A stretch of DNA of 64,000 bases from Comamonas testosteroni. GTDB taxonomy: Bacteria; Pseudomonadota; Gammaproteobacteria; Burkholderiales; Burkholderiaceae_C. The translations under genes and the position numbers were made by a program. The stretch is taken from contig NZ_AWOR01000048.1 in assembly GCF_000761245.1 (NCBI RefSeq), positions 48,622 through 112,621 on the forward strand, given 5' to 3'. Shown here in pieces: positions 26,869 to 36,703 of the stretch. Under the pieces are notes generated by a model. That model had not been told where the DNA came from, searched no databases, and saw only the letters and a program-made list of their open reading frames with translations. Position 1 is the first letter of the stretch. The number at the start of each line of letters is the position of its first letter.

Positions 26869-28164
26869 TTAATGGGATTCGGCGGTCTTGATGACATCGG
26901 CGACTTGCGCCGGTGTCACATCGCCCTTCTGGCGACCCCAGCGCAGGCGCATGTAGTTCACCAGATCGGCCATGTCTTCGTGGCTGAGCTGATCGGCAAA
27001 ACCTGGCATCGCCTGCATGCGCTCGCCATGGGCCAGATCACGCTCGGGCAGGCCTTCGCGGATCACACGCACCAGGTTCAGCGGCGTGGGGAACATGGCC
27101 GTGGTGTTGGTATCGAGGCGCAGCGAGGAATGCGGCTGGCCCTGGCCATCGACACCGTGGCAGCCTGCGCACAGACCGATGTAGATGCGCTCGCCATTGG
27201 CCGAGGTCGGGGTCTGAGGCGCTTCGGCCGCTAGCTTGACTACGGGCTTTTCACTCTGCATCAGATAGGCGGCCATGGCCTTGAGGTCGGCCTCCTCCAT
27301 ATGCGCACTCGAATGCTGCAGCACGGGGAACATGCCCATGGTCATCACGCCCTGGGGCGAGAGACCGGTGCGCAGAAACTGCAGCAGATCCTGCTCGCTC
27401 CAGCCACGCTCGGCCATGGCCTTGGGGCGCAGGTCGGGGGCATAGGCGCCTTCGATCACATTGCCTGCCAGCGACTGTTTGAGGTCCATGGCAAAGCTGC
27501 TGGTGCGCGGCGTATGGCATTCGCCGCAGTGGCCCAGGGTGTTGACCAGATAGGCGCCACGCTCCAGGGAGTTGCTGGCCTCGGGGGCCGGCGCACCCGC
27601 AGGGCGCTCCAGCGCATTCCATAGCGCCAGACCGGGGCGGATGCTGAACGGGAAGTGCATCTCCGGCTCCCGGTTGGGCACTTCCACGGCCGGCTGGGCC
27701 TGCAGCCAGACCCAGAGCGCATCGACATCGGCGCGCGTGATGTCGTGGTAGCTCGCATAAGGCATGGCGGGATAGAGGTTCTTGCGCCCCGGTGCCATGC
27801 CGCGCGCCACGGCGCGGTACAGATCGTCGGCCGACCACTTGCCTATGCCATGCTCCTTGGAGGGCGAGATATTCGTGCCGTACAGCGTGCCCATGGGCGT
27901 GACCATGGCCGTGCCTCCGGCCAGCTCGGCGCCCGTGGTGGGCGAGCTGTGGCAGGCCGCGCAGTCGGCAGCGCGAAACACCTGCAGGCCGCGGTCGAAC
28001 AGCTTTTGCTTTTGCTCGGCGCTGATATCGGCAAAGTCCACCGTGGCAGGCGGCACGCTGCCGCTTGCACTGCCCGCGATATACATGCCGCCCAGCACCA
28101 CCACGGCTGCAGCTGCAATACCTGCGGCAATCATGCCCCGCTTGCTGCGTTGGGATTTATCCAT
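26869..28164 (-). CDS. Tri-haem cytochrome c subunit of the molybdenum hydroxylase
   Basis: Periplasmic, membrane-anchored cytochrome of 431 residues with three CxxCH haem sites: CAACH (about residue 65), CGECH (about 213) and CAGCH (about 330). A single N-terminal helix (GMIAAGIAAAAVVVLGGMYIAG) anchors it. Three-domain cytochromes of this kind accept electrons from molybdopterin hydroxylases or alcohol/aldehyde dehydrogenases and pass them to the respiratory chain. Its start overlaps the end of the 2Fe-2S subunit gene by 8 bp, so the three subunits are translated as a unit. It is the last gene of the operon. Confidence 0.92.
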   Translation of the reverse strand: MDKSQRSKRGMIAAGIAAAAVVVLGGMYIAGSASGSVPPATVDFADISAEQKQKLFDRGLQVFRAADCAACHSSPTTGAELAGGTAMVTPMGTLYGTNISPSKEHGIGKWSADDLYRAVARGMAPGRKNLYPAMPYASYHDITRADVDALWVWLQAQPAVEVPNREPEMHFPFSIRPGLALWNALERPAGAPAPEASNSLERGAYLVNTLGHCGECHTPRTSSFAMDLKQSLAGNVIEGAYAPDLRPKAMAERGWSEQDLLQFLRTGLSPQGVMTMGMFPVLQHSSAHMEEADLKAMAAYLMQSEKPVVKLAAEAPQTPTSANGERIYIGLCAGCHGVDGQGQPHSSLRLDTNTTAMFPTPLNLVRVIREGLPERDLAHGERMQAMPGFADQLSHEDMADLVNYMRLRWGRQKGDVTPAQVADVIKTAESH

Positions 28165-28726
28165 GACGGCTGACCTCCCGCGTGCGCTGGCCCGTGGTCA
28201 GGCCCGGCGTGGCCAGAATCAGGTCGCGCACGGCGTGGTAGTAGCGCACATAGCCGGTGCAGCGGCAGATATGCTTGTCCAATGCGGCTTCCACGGCTTC
28301 TTCCACGGCGTTGGCATCCACGGGCCTGACATGCAGCTGCTCCATCAGCACGGTGGCCGAGTTCACAAAGCCCGGCGTGCAATAGCCGCACTGGAACGAG
28401 AAATGCTCGAGGAATGCTTTTTGCACGGCAGAGGCCGTGATCTGGCCGGTGTCATCGGTGCGGGCCGCGCCTTCGATGGTGCGCATGCTTTTGCCGTTGA
28501 GCCAGGCCACGCCGGTCACGCAGGCGGGCACGGTGTGCGGGCCCTTGCCGGGCTCGTCCACGATGATGGTGCAGGCGCGGCACACACCCTGGCCGCAGCC
28601 AAGGCGCGTGCCGTTCATGCCCGCATATTCCTGCAGGAACTCGATCATCATCAGGTCCTTGGGCAGCTCATGCGGGCCGGTCTTTTGACCGTTGATGGTG
28701 GCGGAAAACTGGATATGTTGCTGCAT
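28157..28726 (-). CDS. 2Fe-2S small subunit of the molybdenum hydroxylase
   Basis: 189-residue protein with two 2Fe-2S clusters, from ATG 28726. The plant-ferredoxin-type site is GTRLGCGQGVCRACTI with an upstream and downstream cysteine, and the second, four-helix cluster domain is FQCGYCTPG and KHICRCTGYVRYYHAV. This is the small subunit type of IorA, NicA/NdhS and bacterial aldehyde dehydrogenases. The start codon overlaps the stop of the large subunit gene by one base (TGATG), and its end overlaps the cytochrome gene. Confidence 0.94.
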   Translation of the reverse strand: MQQHIQFSATINGQKTGPHELPKDLMMIEFLQEYAGMNGTRLGCGQGVCRACTIIVDEPGKGPHTVPACVTGVAWLNGKSMRTIEGAARTDDTGQITASAVQKAFLEHFSFQCGYCTPGFVNSATVLMEQLHVRPVDANAVEEAVEAALDKHICRCTGYVRYYHAVRDLILATPGLTTGQRTREVSRHG

Positions 28727-31536
28727 CACAATGCCTTCTTGATTCGTTGCGCGCTCAGCGGCAGTTGATAGAAGCGCTTGCCGGTGGCATGCGCCACGGC
28801 ATTGGCGCAGGCAGCGACGACGGGAATCATCACCACTTCGGCCATACCCTTGGGCGGGTCGGTGCGCGAGACCGGAGGCAGCACATGGCCCTCTGCCGTC
28901 CACACGGCCAGCTCGCTGGCGCGCGGCAGGTGGTAGCGGTTGAAGTTCCAGCTGCCGTTGCCGGGGCCGCTCGGCCCCAGGGGCAGCTCTTCATACAGCG
29001 CGTGACCGATACCCATGGCCACGCCGCCCTGCAACTGGCCCGAGACGAGCTCGGGCACGATCTGCGAGCCACATTCCAGCCAGGTCTTGTGACCCAGCAG
29101 CGTCACCTTGCCGGTACCCGTGGATACGGCCAGCTCCACCAGCGTGGCGCAAGGCGCGTAGTACACAGCCCCGGCAGCCAGACGGTGCACGGGCGGATAG
29201 CTGACCTTGACGCGCGGCTGAAAAGCATAGCCAGCGCTGTCCATCGCGGCCTTTTTGGCGGCATCGGCACCATTGCCAAAGCGCAGGGACAGCGCATCGA
29301 TCTCGGCAGCAAAGCGCTTGCCGCCCAGCTCGAACTCGGCACTGGCCCAGGAGCGGCGGTTGAAGGTGTGGACGCAGACACCGGTGACCAGACCCAGCTC
29401 ATGGGCGCGTGCGGCCAGGCGCTCCAGCGTCAAGGGCTCCATGGCACCGGCGACCAGCTTGCCGTCCTTCCACTCGGCCTCGTCGAGCGAGACCGGCATG
29501 CCTTGCAACGGGCCGCCAAACGGATTGCCCCAGATGGACAGCGCTGCAGGCCACAGGCCCTGGGCCAGCAGCAGCTTGGCTGCCTGGCGCGTGGTGTGGG
29601 TGAAGTAGTAAGCCGAGTTGGAAGCCGATTGCGGCGAAGTGAAGCTAGGCACCCAATAAGGGTCCTGCGACAGGCGATCCTCATCGGCCTGGGGCGTGGA
29701 GTTGGGCTGCTCCTGCGTGTGCACGGGCATCTCGGGCCATTTCTGGGCCGAAAACTCCACCTCGTCCACGGGGCGACCGAGAAAAGGCTCTGCCGCCAGC
29801 ATCTGGGCCGTGGTGGTGCCGGTGCCGATTTCTGCCGTGATGTGCTTCATCTTGAGCTTGCCCTCGGGCGATAGCTCGATCAATGCCAGCGCGGCTTCGC
29901 CGGCCGTACCAAAGCTTTTTTGCACCGAGGCGAAGCCCACGCCGTAGCGCATGCCGGGGTGTGCCGCCTCGTACTCGGCCTTGCGCCTGGCGCGGTTGAC
30001 CCAGACCGGGTCCCTGGCCGCGAGCTCGAGGATTTCGCCGATGCGCAACTGGCCCGCCGGCACAGCGCCCTGGGTGTTGCGCAAACCTGTGCGCAGCATG
30101 TTCTTTTGGCGCAGGGCGATGGCGTCCATGCCGATCTGCTCGGCAATTTCATCGACCAGCATCTCGGTGGGGGCCATGGACTGCAGCGTGCCGTAGCCGC
30201 GCACCGATCCCGCCGTGACTTCGCTGCTGGGGAAGACGGCCACCGACAGATCGCTCTTGGGAAAGTAGTACACCGACTGCGAGGAAGCGACACCGAGCGT
30301 GCCCACCGAAGGGCTGAAGTTCATGGTGCCGCCGCCGTCGCCGCGCATGTCCACCGAGAAGGCCTGGAACTGCCCCTCGGCATCCACGGCAATCGTGGTC
30401 TTGAGATCGAAGGGGTGACGCTTGAGTGCGAACTGGAAATGCTGCCAGCGGTCCAGCGCCAGCCGCACCGGGCGACCTTGCGCATACAGCGCCGCCAGGC
30501 CCACGTAGAACGGGAAGGAGTGGTGCTCCTTCTGCCCGTAGCCCACGGTGTAGGCGCTCAGATAATCCATTTCCTTGAGCGCAAAGCGGCTGGCCTTGAC
30601 CATGCTGACCACATGCGCTGCCGTGGCGTAAGGCGCCTGCGTGGCGCCCACCATATGCATCACGCCACTGCCCTCTTCATACCAGGCCAGGCCGTTTTCA
30701 GGCTCCAGCGCGGCAGGCTCCATGGACTGGCTGTGGTAGTCGCGGGAAAAGACCTGGGTGCCCTCGGGCGGCTGCTTGAGCAACCGCTGGATCTGGGCCG
30801 AATACTGCATGGCCTTGCCATGCTTGGGATCGTCCGCGCCAGGCCATTGCACCTCGGGGCCGGTCAGCTGCGGGCGCACGATGCCGTGGTACAGCGGCGC
30901 GTACGGATCGGGCTCGTCATGTCTTTCGGCTCCCATGCGCACATAGCGCGCGGCCACATAGGGCTTGCGCTTGGGCGGCGTGGCGGCTGCACCCCACTGG
31001 AAGATGCCCTCGTTAAAGCGCAGCAGGCGCACGGCTTCGCGGTAGCGCTCGTAGTCATGCCAGATGCCCATGGCCACGGGCTGGCCCAGCATGGGCGAGA
31101 CCTGGCCCTTGGGCAAGAAGTAGCTGCCGTAAAAACCGGGCTCGGGCATGTGAACGCCGTCGGCAGCGGCACGCTCGGCGTCCACCAGCACGTCGGGGGC
31201 AAAGTCCTTGCCCAGCACGGACAGGTCCAGACCTTCGTAGATGCGGTCGGCACGCGGAACCATGATCAAGAGTGCATGGGACTGCTTGTCGGGCCAGCCC
31301 GCCATGTCGCGCGCGCGCAGATCGATGGCAAACAGCTTCTGGCCCGTGACCTTGGCCATGCCGTCGCGGCGGTAGCGCAGTCGGCCGCCGTCCATCCAGC
31401 CAGCGTCCTGACCGTTTGCCGGCTCGACCATCTGCGCCAGCGCCTGCTCCAGCGGGCGCACTCCGGCAACCACCCCCAGGGCGGCTGCGGCCTTCAAAAA
31501 GCTGCGACGGCTCAAATCCGATTTGGGCACATTCAT
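28726..31536 (-). CDS. Molybdopterin large subunit, xanthine dehydrogenase family (IorB/NdhL type)
   Basis: Molybdenum cofactor-binding catalytic subunit, 936 residues from ATG 31536, which has GGAG before it. A twin-arginine signal (LSRRSFLKAAAALGVVAGV) shows export of the folded complex to the periplasm. Family regions include AYTVGYGQKEHHSFPF, TAGSVRGYGTLQSM, the ITAEIGTGTTTAQMLA stretch and C-terminal QLQGGVAMGIGHALYEE. With the 2Fe-2S and cytochrome subunits it forms a three-component hydroxylase resembling isoquinoline 1-oxidoreductase, aldehyde dehydrogenases and nicotinate dehydrogenase. I recall a nicotinate dehydrogenase of this composition described in Comamonas testosteroni, but substrate here is open. 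It is longer than IorB. Confidence 0.9.
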   Translation of the reverse strand: MNVPKSDLSRRSFLKAAAALGVVAGVRPLEQALAQMVEPANGQDAGWMDGGRLRYRRDGMAKVTGQKLFAIDLRARDMAGWPDKQSHALLIMVPRADRIYEGLDLSVLGKDFAPDVLVDAERAAADGVHMPEPGFYGSYFLPKGQVSPMLGQPVAMGIWHDYERYREAVRLLRFNEGIFQWGAAATPPKRKPYVAARYVRMGAERHDEPDPYAPLYHGIVRPQLTGPEVQWPGADDPKHGKAMQYSAQIQRLLKQPPEGTQVFSRDYHSQSMEPAALEPENGLAWYEEGSGVMHMVGATQAPYATAAHVVSMVKASRFALKEMDYLSAYTVGYGQKEHHSFPFYVGLAALYAQGRPVRLALDRWQHFQFALKRHPFDLKTTIAVDAEGQFQAFSVDMRGDGGGTMNFSPSVGTLGVASSQSVYYFPKSDLSVAVFPSSEVTAGSVRGYGTLQSMAPTEMLVDEIAEQIGMDAIALRQKNMLRTGLRNTQGAVPAGQLRIGEILELAARDPVWVNRARRKAEYEAAHPGMRYGVGFASVQKSFGTAGEAALALIELSPEGKLKMKHITAEIGTGTTTAQMLAAEPFLGRPVDEVEFSAQKWPEMPVHTQEQPNSTPQADEDRLSQDPYWVPSFTSPQSASNSAYYFTHTTRQAAKLLLAQGLWPAALSIWGNPFGGPLQGMPVSLDEAEWKDGKLVAGAMEPLTLERLAARAHELGLVTGVCVHTFNRRSWASAEFELGGKRFAAEIDALSLRFGNGADAAKKAAMDSAGYAFQPRVKVSYPPVHRLAAGAVYYAPCATLVELAVSTGTGKVTLLGHKTWLECGSQIVPELVSGQLQGGVAMGIGHALYEELPLGPSGPGNGSWNFNRYHLPRASELAVWTAEGHVLPPVSRTDPPKGMAEVVMIPVVAACANAVAHATGKRFYQLPLSAQRIKKAL

Positions 31537-31683
31537 TCTCCAGTGAGCAAACCGAAGCGGCGGCAGGCCAGCACCCCGGTCGCAATTGACTCGCAGCGCT
31601 GCCCGACAACCGGGGCAGCGCTCGGATATCTGCACGTCGACCGGCACTGCGACCAGCCGGCAAGGCGATATCGTTTTCAAAAA

Positions 31684-31697
31684 GAAAATCGATTTGG
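31684..31697. promoter_or_regulatory. LacI-type operator, copy 1
   Basis: GAAAATCGATTTGG differs from the second, perfectly symmetric copy only in its first two positions (GA for CC) and has a central CG, as usual in LacI-family operators. Confidence 0.65.
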
Positions 31698-31705
31698 TAC
31701 TTGTA

Positions 31706-31739
31706 TTGCATCAATCTTCTTTACTAATAATTGATGCAA
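31706..31739. repeat. 34-bp perfect inverted repeat between the two operators
   Basis: TTGCATCAAT (31706-31715) and ATTGATGCAA (31730-31739) are exact 10-base arms around a 14-base AT-rich spacer. It lies midway between the two LacI-type palindromes. Confidence 0.7.
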
Positions 31740-31750
31740 CTCCAAATTAA

Positions 31751-31764
31751 CCAAATCGATTTGG
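31751..31764. promoter_or_regulatory. LacI-type operator, copy 2
   Basis: CCAAATCGATTTGG is a perfect 14-bp palindrome with a central CG, centred 67 bp from copy 1. A weaker look-alike, CAAATCCGATTTGG, lies inside the start of the large-subunit gene (31512-31526). Confidence 0.75.
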
Positions 31765-31842
31765 GCAAAGTAAAGTATACAAAAACTTCTGCAACGCCTG
31801 CCGTGCGCTTCGCAATGACCGCCCGCACTCTTGAGGAATTCC

Positions 31843-32874
31843 ATGGCCGACACGCCCAGCCAACGCATCACCATCTCCGACGTGGCCCGCGAGGCCGGTG
31901 TTTCACGCACCACGGTCTCGCACGCGCTCAATGGCCGCGGTCAGGTCGACCCGGCCACACGCCTGAGGGTGGAGGAAGCTGCGCGCAGCCTTGGCTACCG
32001 GCCCAATCGCCATGCGCAGCGCCTGCGCACAGGCGGCGCCAGCATGATTGCGCTGATGTCGTCCATGCCGTTCACGGTCTCGGGCGGGCCGTCGCGATTG
32101 GGTTTTTTCATGGAAGTGGCAGCTGTCGCGGCCTCATCGGCGCTTGAGCGCGGCCTGGTCATGGCGCTGGTTCCGCCCCACAAGCCCGGCCAGACTTCGC
32201 TGAACCTGCTCGATATCGACGGCGCCCTGGTCATAGAGCCGCAGGCCGGCGACCCCCAACTGGCAGAGCTGCTTCAGCAGGGCCTGCCCGTGGTGTCCAT
32301 CGGACGCCCGGGCGGCGACCATGTCAACGTGCCCTATGTCGATCTGCTGTCGGGTCCCGCCACGCAGATGCTGCTCACCCATATGCTGGCGGCCGGAGCC
32401 AGGCAGATTGGGCTGGTGGTCGGAGCTTCAGAGCGCACGTCCTACAGTCAGGCCGAGCAGGCCTATGCAGCCATGGCAGCCGGCCATGGCATGCGGCCTG
32501 TGGTGTTGCGCATGGACGAGGCCGAAGGCGAGGACGGCGGCCATGCCGCAGCCCGGCAACTGCTGAGCGAGCACCCAGAGCTCGATGCCTTGCTGGTCAT
32601 GGTCGATGCCTTTGCCGTGGGCGCGGCCCGCTACGCCCAGCAGGCAGGCCTGCGCATTCCCGAAGATCTGATGCTGGCCACGCGCTACGATGGTCTGCGT
32701 GCGCGCAGCTGCGAGCCGCCGCTGACGGCACTGGACCTGCATCTGGAAGACATCGCCCAGCAGGCGGTCGATCTGCTGTTCGAGCATCTGCGCGGCGACA
32801 CCACGCGGCGCATGGCCACCGGACCTTTGCCGGCCCTGGCACTGCGCCGCTCCACGCAAAGAAAGCCCGGTTGA
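31843..32874 (+). CDS. LacI-family transcriptional regulator
   Basis: DNA-binding repressor of 343 residues from ATG 31843 (MADTPSQRITISDVAREAGV). The HTH and hinge helix are clear (ISDVAREAGVSRTTVSHALNGRGQ, then RPNRHAQRLRTGG); the remaining 280 residues form the periplasmic-binding-like effector domain. It is divergent from the molybdenum hydroxylase operon, and the 307-bp gap carries two matching palindromes, so it most likely represses that operon and itself. The effector is unknown. The end of the gene is part of a terminator stem. Confidence 0.9.
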   Translation: MADTPSQRITISDVAREAGVSRTTVSHALNGRGQVDPATRLRVEEAARSLGYRPNRHAQRLRTGGASMIALMSSMPFTVSGGPSRLGFFMEVAAVAASSALERGLVMALVPPHKPGQTSLNLLDIDGALVIEPQAGDPQLAELLQQGLPVVSIGRPGGDHVNVPYVDLLSGPATQMLLTHMLAAGARQIGLVVGASERTSYSQAEQAYAAMAAGHGMRPVVLRMDEAEGEDGGHAAARQLLSEHPELDALLVMVDAFAVGAARYAQQAGLRIPEDLMLATRYDGLRARSCEPPLTALDLHLEDIAQQAVDLLFEHLRGDTTRRMATGPLPALALRRSTQRKPG

Positions 32875-32890
32875 ATCGCTTCAACCGGGC
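32865..32890. terminator. Bidirectional terminator overlapping the LacI-gene stop codon
   Basis: GCCCGGTTGAA (32865-32875) and TTCAACCGGGC (32880-32890) are perfect 11-base arms with a 4-base loop; the TGA stop (32872-32874) lies within the stem. Confidence 0.8.
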
Positions 32891-32960
32891 CTTCAATCGC
32901 CGGACCCCAGGCTATCGGTGCCTGTGAAGACGGCCGCTGCGCCGCTCAGAAGTCACTTCG

Positions 32961-34193
<1,233 letters not shown>

Positions 34194-35168
34194 TCAGCAG
34201 GTTCCGAAGGCGATCGCCTGAGCCTTCAGGAAACGGCGATAGGCCGACGACATGCGGTCGGCCGCCGAGTGCATTTCTGCGCGCGGATCCAGCGGCAGGG
34301 CCTTGGGCAGCTGCGACTCCAGCACCGGCTGGTCCTGCACAAAGATGGTGTGCTGGAAGGTCTGCAACTGCTCATCGGTCGATTCGAAGTCCGCGACTGC
34401 CAGACGGAACCAGACGCGGCTGGTTTCGGGAGCGACAGGGCAGATGAACAGGCCGATCTGCTCGCGCCAGCCCTGCTTGGAGCTGCCCTCTTCGGGAATC
34501 TTGGTCAGCACGGCGGTGTAGGCAGCGGTCACCTCGTAGGTGTACTCCACCTCGGCTGCCTGGGTGGAATGCAGATTGGATTGCGGCTGCACGGCCTTGC
34601 AGCCTGTCGCCAGCACGCCGGTGGGCGTGGTCTCGACCTTGTAGGCGGCAATCGCCGTGGCATCGCGGCTGCCCAGCCAGCCTTCGTGCACAAAGCCGAA
34701 GTGGGACATGTCGAGAAAGTTCTCGATGATGCGCGGCGCGCTGGCCGCCACATCGTAGGGCCCGCAGTTCACCTTGCGCAGATGCGCGTCCGTCTCGGCC
34801 GCGAACACGGGCAGCTGGCTCTCGGAAGGCTCGAGCCGCACCCAGACCAGGCCATAGGCTTCCTGCACCTCGAAGGCCTGCACACGCTGCGATGCAGGGG
34901 GCGTGAAATCGGGCACGGCGGGCACTTTCACACATTGGCCTCCCGAGGAGAATTGCCAGCCGTGATAGGGGCATTCCAGATGTCCGTTTTCCACACGTCC
35001 CATGGACAGGCGCGCACCGCGATGCGGGCAGCGGTCCACAAAGGACTGAACCAGTCCCTCGGCATTGCGCCACAGCACCAGCGGCTGTTCCAGCAGCAGC
35101 ACGGAAAACGGCGCGCTCACCACATCGGAGGATTGGGCAACAGGATGCCAGAGGGTACGTTCAGTCAT
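34194..35168 (-). CDS. Rieske non-haem iron oxygenase, NdmA-like
   Basis: Terminal oxygenase alpha subunit, 324 residues. The Rieske cluster ligands are C47-P-H49-R and C66-P-Y-H69-GW. The mononuclear iron site reads N150-F-L-D153-M-S-H156-F-G-F-V-H161. The C-terminal stretch DQPVLESQLPKALPL followed by DRMSSAYRRFL strongly recalls the methylxanthine N-demethylases NdmA/NdmB, as does DMSHFGFVHEG. Such enzymes need a reductase (NdmD-like); none is encoded nearby. Position between a purine-type ABC importer and an adenine deaminase suggests a purine or N-methylpurine substrate; this is inference. Small Rieske N-demethylases for other amines are alternatives. Confidence 0.85.
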   Translation of the reverse strand: MTERTLWHPVAQSSDVVSAPFSVLLLEQPLVLWRNAEGLVQSFVDRCPHRGARLSMGRVENGHLECPYHGWQFSSGGQCVKVPAVPDFTPPASQRVQAFEVQEAYGLVWVRLEPSESQLPVFAAETDAHLRKVNCGPYDVAASAPRIIENFLDMSHFGFVHEGWLGSRDATAIAAYKVETTPTGVLATGCKAVQPQSNLHSTQAAEVEYTYEVTAAYTAVLTKIPEEGSSKQGWREQIGLFICPVAPETSRVWFRLAVADFESTDEQLQTFQHTIFVQDQPVLESQLPKALPLDPRAEMHSAADRMSSAYRRFLKAQAIAFGTC

Positions 35169-35198
35169 GGGGAATACTCATCATTATCGAAATACAAA

Positions 35199-35220
35199 GG
35201 GCCGCTCTGCGGCGGCCCTG
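35199..35220 (-). terminator. Terminator after the first-named BMP gene
   Basis: AGGGCCGC (35199-35206) pairs with GCGGCCCT (35213-35220); the minus strand continues TTTGTATTT. It may partly insulate the Rieske and deaminase genes from the transporter genes. Confidence 0.65.
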
Positions 35221-35351
35221 TCGCTGCAAGTCGTGTCTGGACGACTGCCAACAGCCAACACTACCCGGCAAACCCCGGGGTCTGCCTTGAAGACATGCGC
35301 CACAGGCCGCAATCGGTGCGGCGAGGCGGCGCGATGCCTGAGCAGCAGTGC

Positions 35352-36509
35352 TTACTTGGAGTCGCCACCTGGCACTTTGCCTTCCACGCCCTTGACGTAG
35401 AAATTGATGCCTTTGAGGAAACCGTCATCGGCAACCTTGTCGGCAGCGATCAGCTCCTTGCCGTCCTGGCCGGTGATAGGGCCCTTCCAGATGGTGAATG
35501 TACCTTCCTTCAGTCCCTTTTTCACGTCCTCAACCTTTGCCTTGAGGTCGGCAGGAATGTCGTCAGCCAGTGAAACGATGTCGATCACACCCTCCTTGAC
35601 ACCCCACCAGGTCTGACGGCTGCTCCACTTTCCCTCCAGCGCGCTGCGGGTGGAATCGATGTAGTAAGGCGCCCAGTTGATGATGGATGAGCCCAGGTGA
35701 GCCTTGGGACCGTAGGCCGTCATGTCCGAATCCCAGCCGAAGGCACGCTTGCCCTTTTCCTCGGCCGTCTTCAGCACCGCGGGTGAATCGGTGTTCTGGA
35801 ACAGGATGTCGGCGCCGCCGTTGATCAGGCTGGTCGCAGCTTCAGTCTCCTTGGGAGGGCTGAACCATTCGTTGACCCAGACCACCTTGGTCTTGATCTT
35901 GGGGTTCACGGACTGGGCGCCCAGGGTGAAGCTGTTGATATTGCGGATCACTTCGGGAATAGGCACAGAGCCCACCACGCCCAGGGTGTTGGACTTGGTC
36001 ATGCCACCGGCAATGATGCCGGCCAGATAGGCACCTTCGTAAGTGCGGCTGTCATAGGTGCTGACATTGGCTGCGGTCTTGTAGCCGGTGGCGTGCTCCC
36101 ACTTCACGTCGGCGAATTCGGGGGCCAGTTTCTGGATCACGTCCATATAGCCGAAGGTGGTACCGAACACCAGCTTGTTGCCCTGCGAAGCCATGTCGCG
36201 CAGCACGCGCTCGGCATCGGCGCCTTCGGGCACGCTCTCCACATAGCTGGTCTTGATCTTGTCACCGAACTCTTTTTCCAGGGCTTTGCGGGCCTGGTCA
36301 TGGGCAAAGGACCAGCCACCGTCGCCCACCGGGCCGACATAAGCAAAAGCAATCTTCAGAGGTTCCGGAGCAGCGGCTGCAGGAGCGGCAGCGGGGGCTG
36401 CTGCCGGCGCAGCTGCTTCTTCCTTCTTGCCACAGCCCACGAGAGCGGCCGAGGCAATAGCCGTCAGTGCGGCGACCTTGATCAATGAACGCTTGTGCAA
36501 ATCAGTCAT
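35352..36509 (-). CDS. BMP-family nucleoside-type substrate-binding lipoprotein, copy 2
   Basis: Periplasmic lipoprotein of the basic membrane protein (BMP/PnrA/Med) family, 385 residues from ATG 36509. Signal peptide with lipobox ASAALVGC, then an alanine/proline linker of about 25 residues. The binding domain has FAYVGPVGDGGWSFAHDQ, GTTFGYMDVIQKLAPEF, HATGYKTAANVSTYDSRTYEGAYLAG and NTDSPAVLKTAEEKGKRAFG. BMP proteins with this ABC type bind purine nucleosides or nucleobases. It is a clear paralogue of the next gene upstream, separated by 194 bp and a terminator, so it is probably expressed at a lower or different level. Confidence 0.9.
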   Translation of the reverse strand: MTDLHKRSLIKVAALTAIASAALVGCGKKEEAAAPAAAPAAAPAAAAPEPLKIAFAYVGPVGDGGWSFAHDQARKALEKEFGDKIKTSYVESVPEGADAERVLRDMASQGNKLVFGTTFGYMDVIQKLAPEFADVKWEHATGYKTAANVSTYDSRTYEGAYLAGIIAGGMTKSNTLGVVGSVPIPEVIRNINSFTLGAQSVNPKIKTKVVWVNEWFSPPKETEAATSLINGGADILFQNTDSPAVLKTAEEKGKRAFGWDSDMTAYGPKAHLGSSIINWAPYYIDSTRSALEGKWSSRQTWWGVKEGVIDIVSLADDIPADLKAKVEDVKKGLKEGTFTIWKGPITGQDGKELIAADKVADDGFLKGINFYVKGVEGKVPGGDSK

Positions 36510-36648
36510 TAAAGTTTCCTTGGAACAAAGAGTGAGGTTTGAAACCGATAGGGGCGCAATCCCATGGATACCGGTTACACCTTGGGCAATATATGCATAA
36601 ACTGCGCCAAATTGCAGATAGGTATCCTGAAAACGACAGCGCAAAAAG

Positions 36649-36668
36649 AAAGGCCCCTCAGGGCCTTT
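36649..36668 (-). terminator. Terminator between the two BMP genes
   Basis: AAAGGCCC (36649-36656), loop of four, GGGCCTTT (36661-36668), followed on the minus strand by CTTTTTG. Confidence 0.8.
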
Positions 36669-36703
36669 GATCGGACGCTGGTCAGGCGCCCCGCAAACAG
36701 TGC

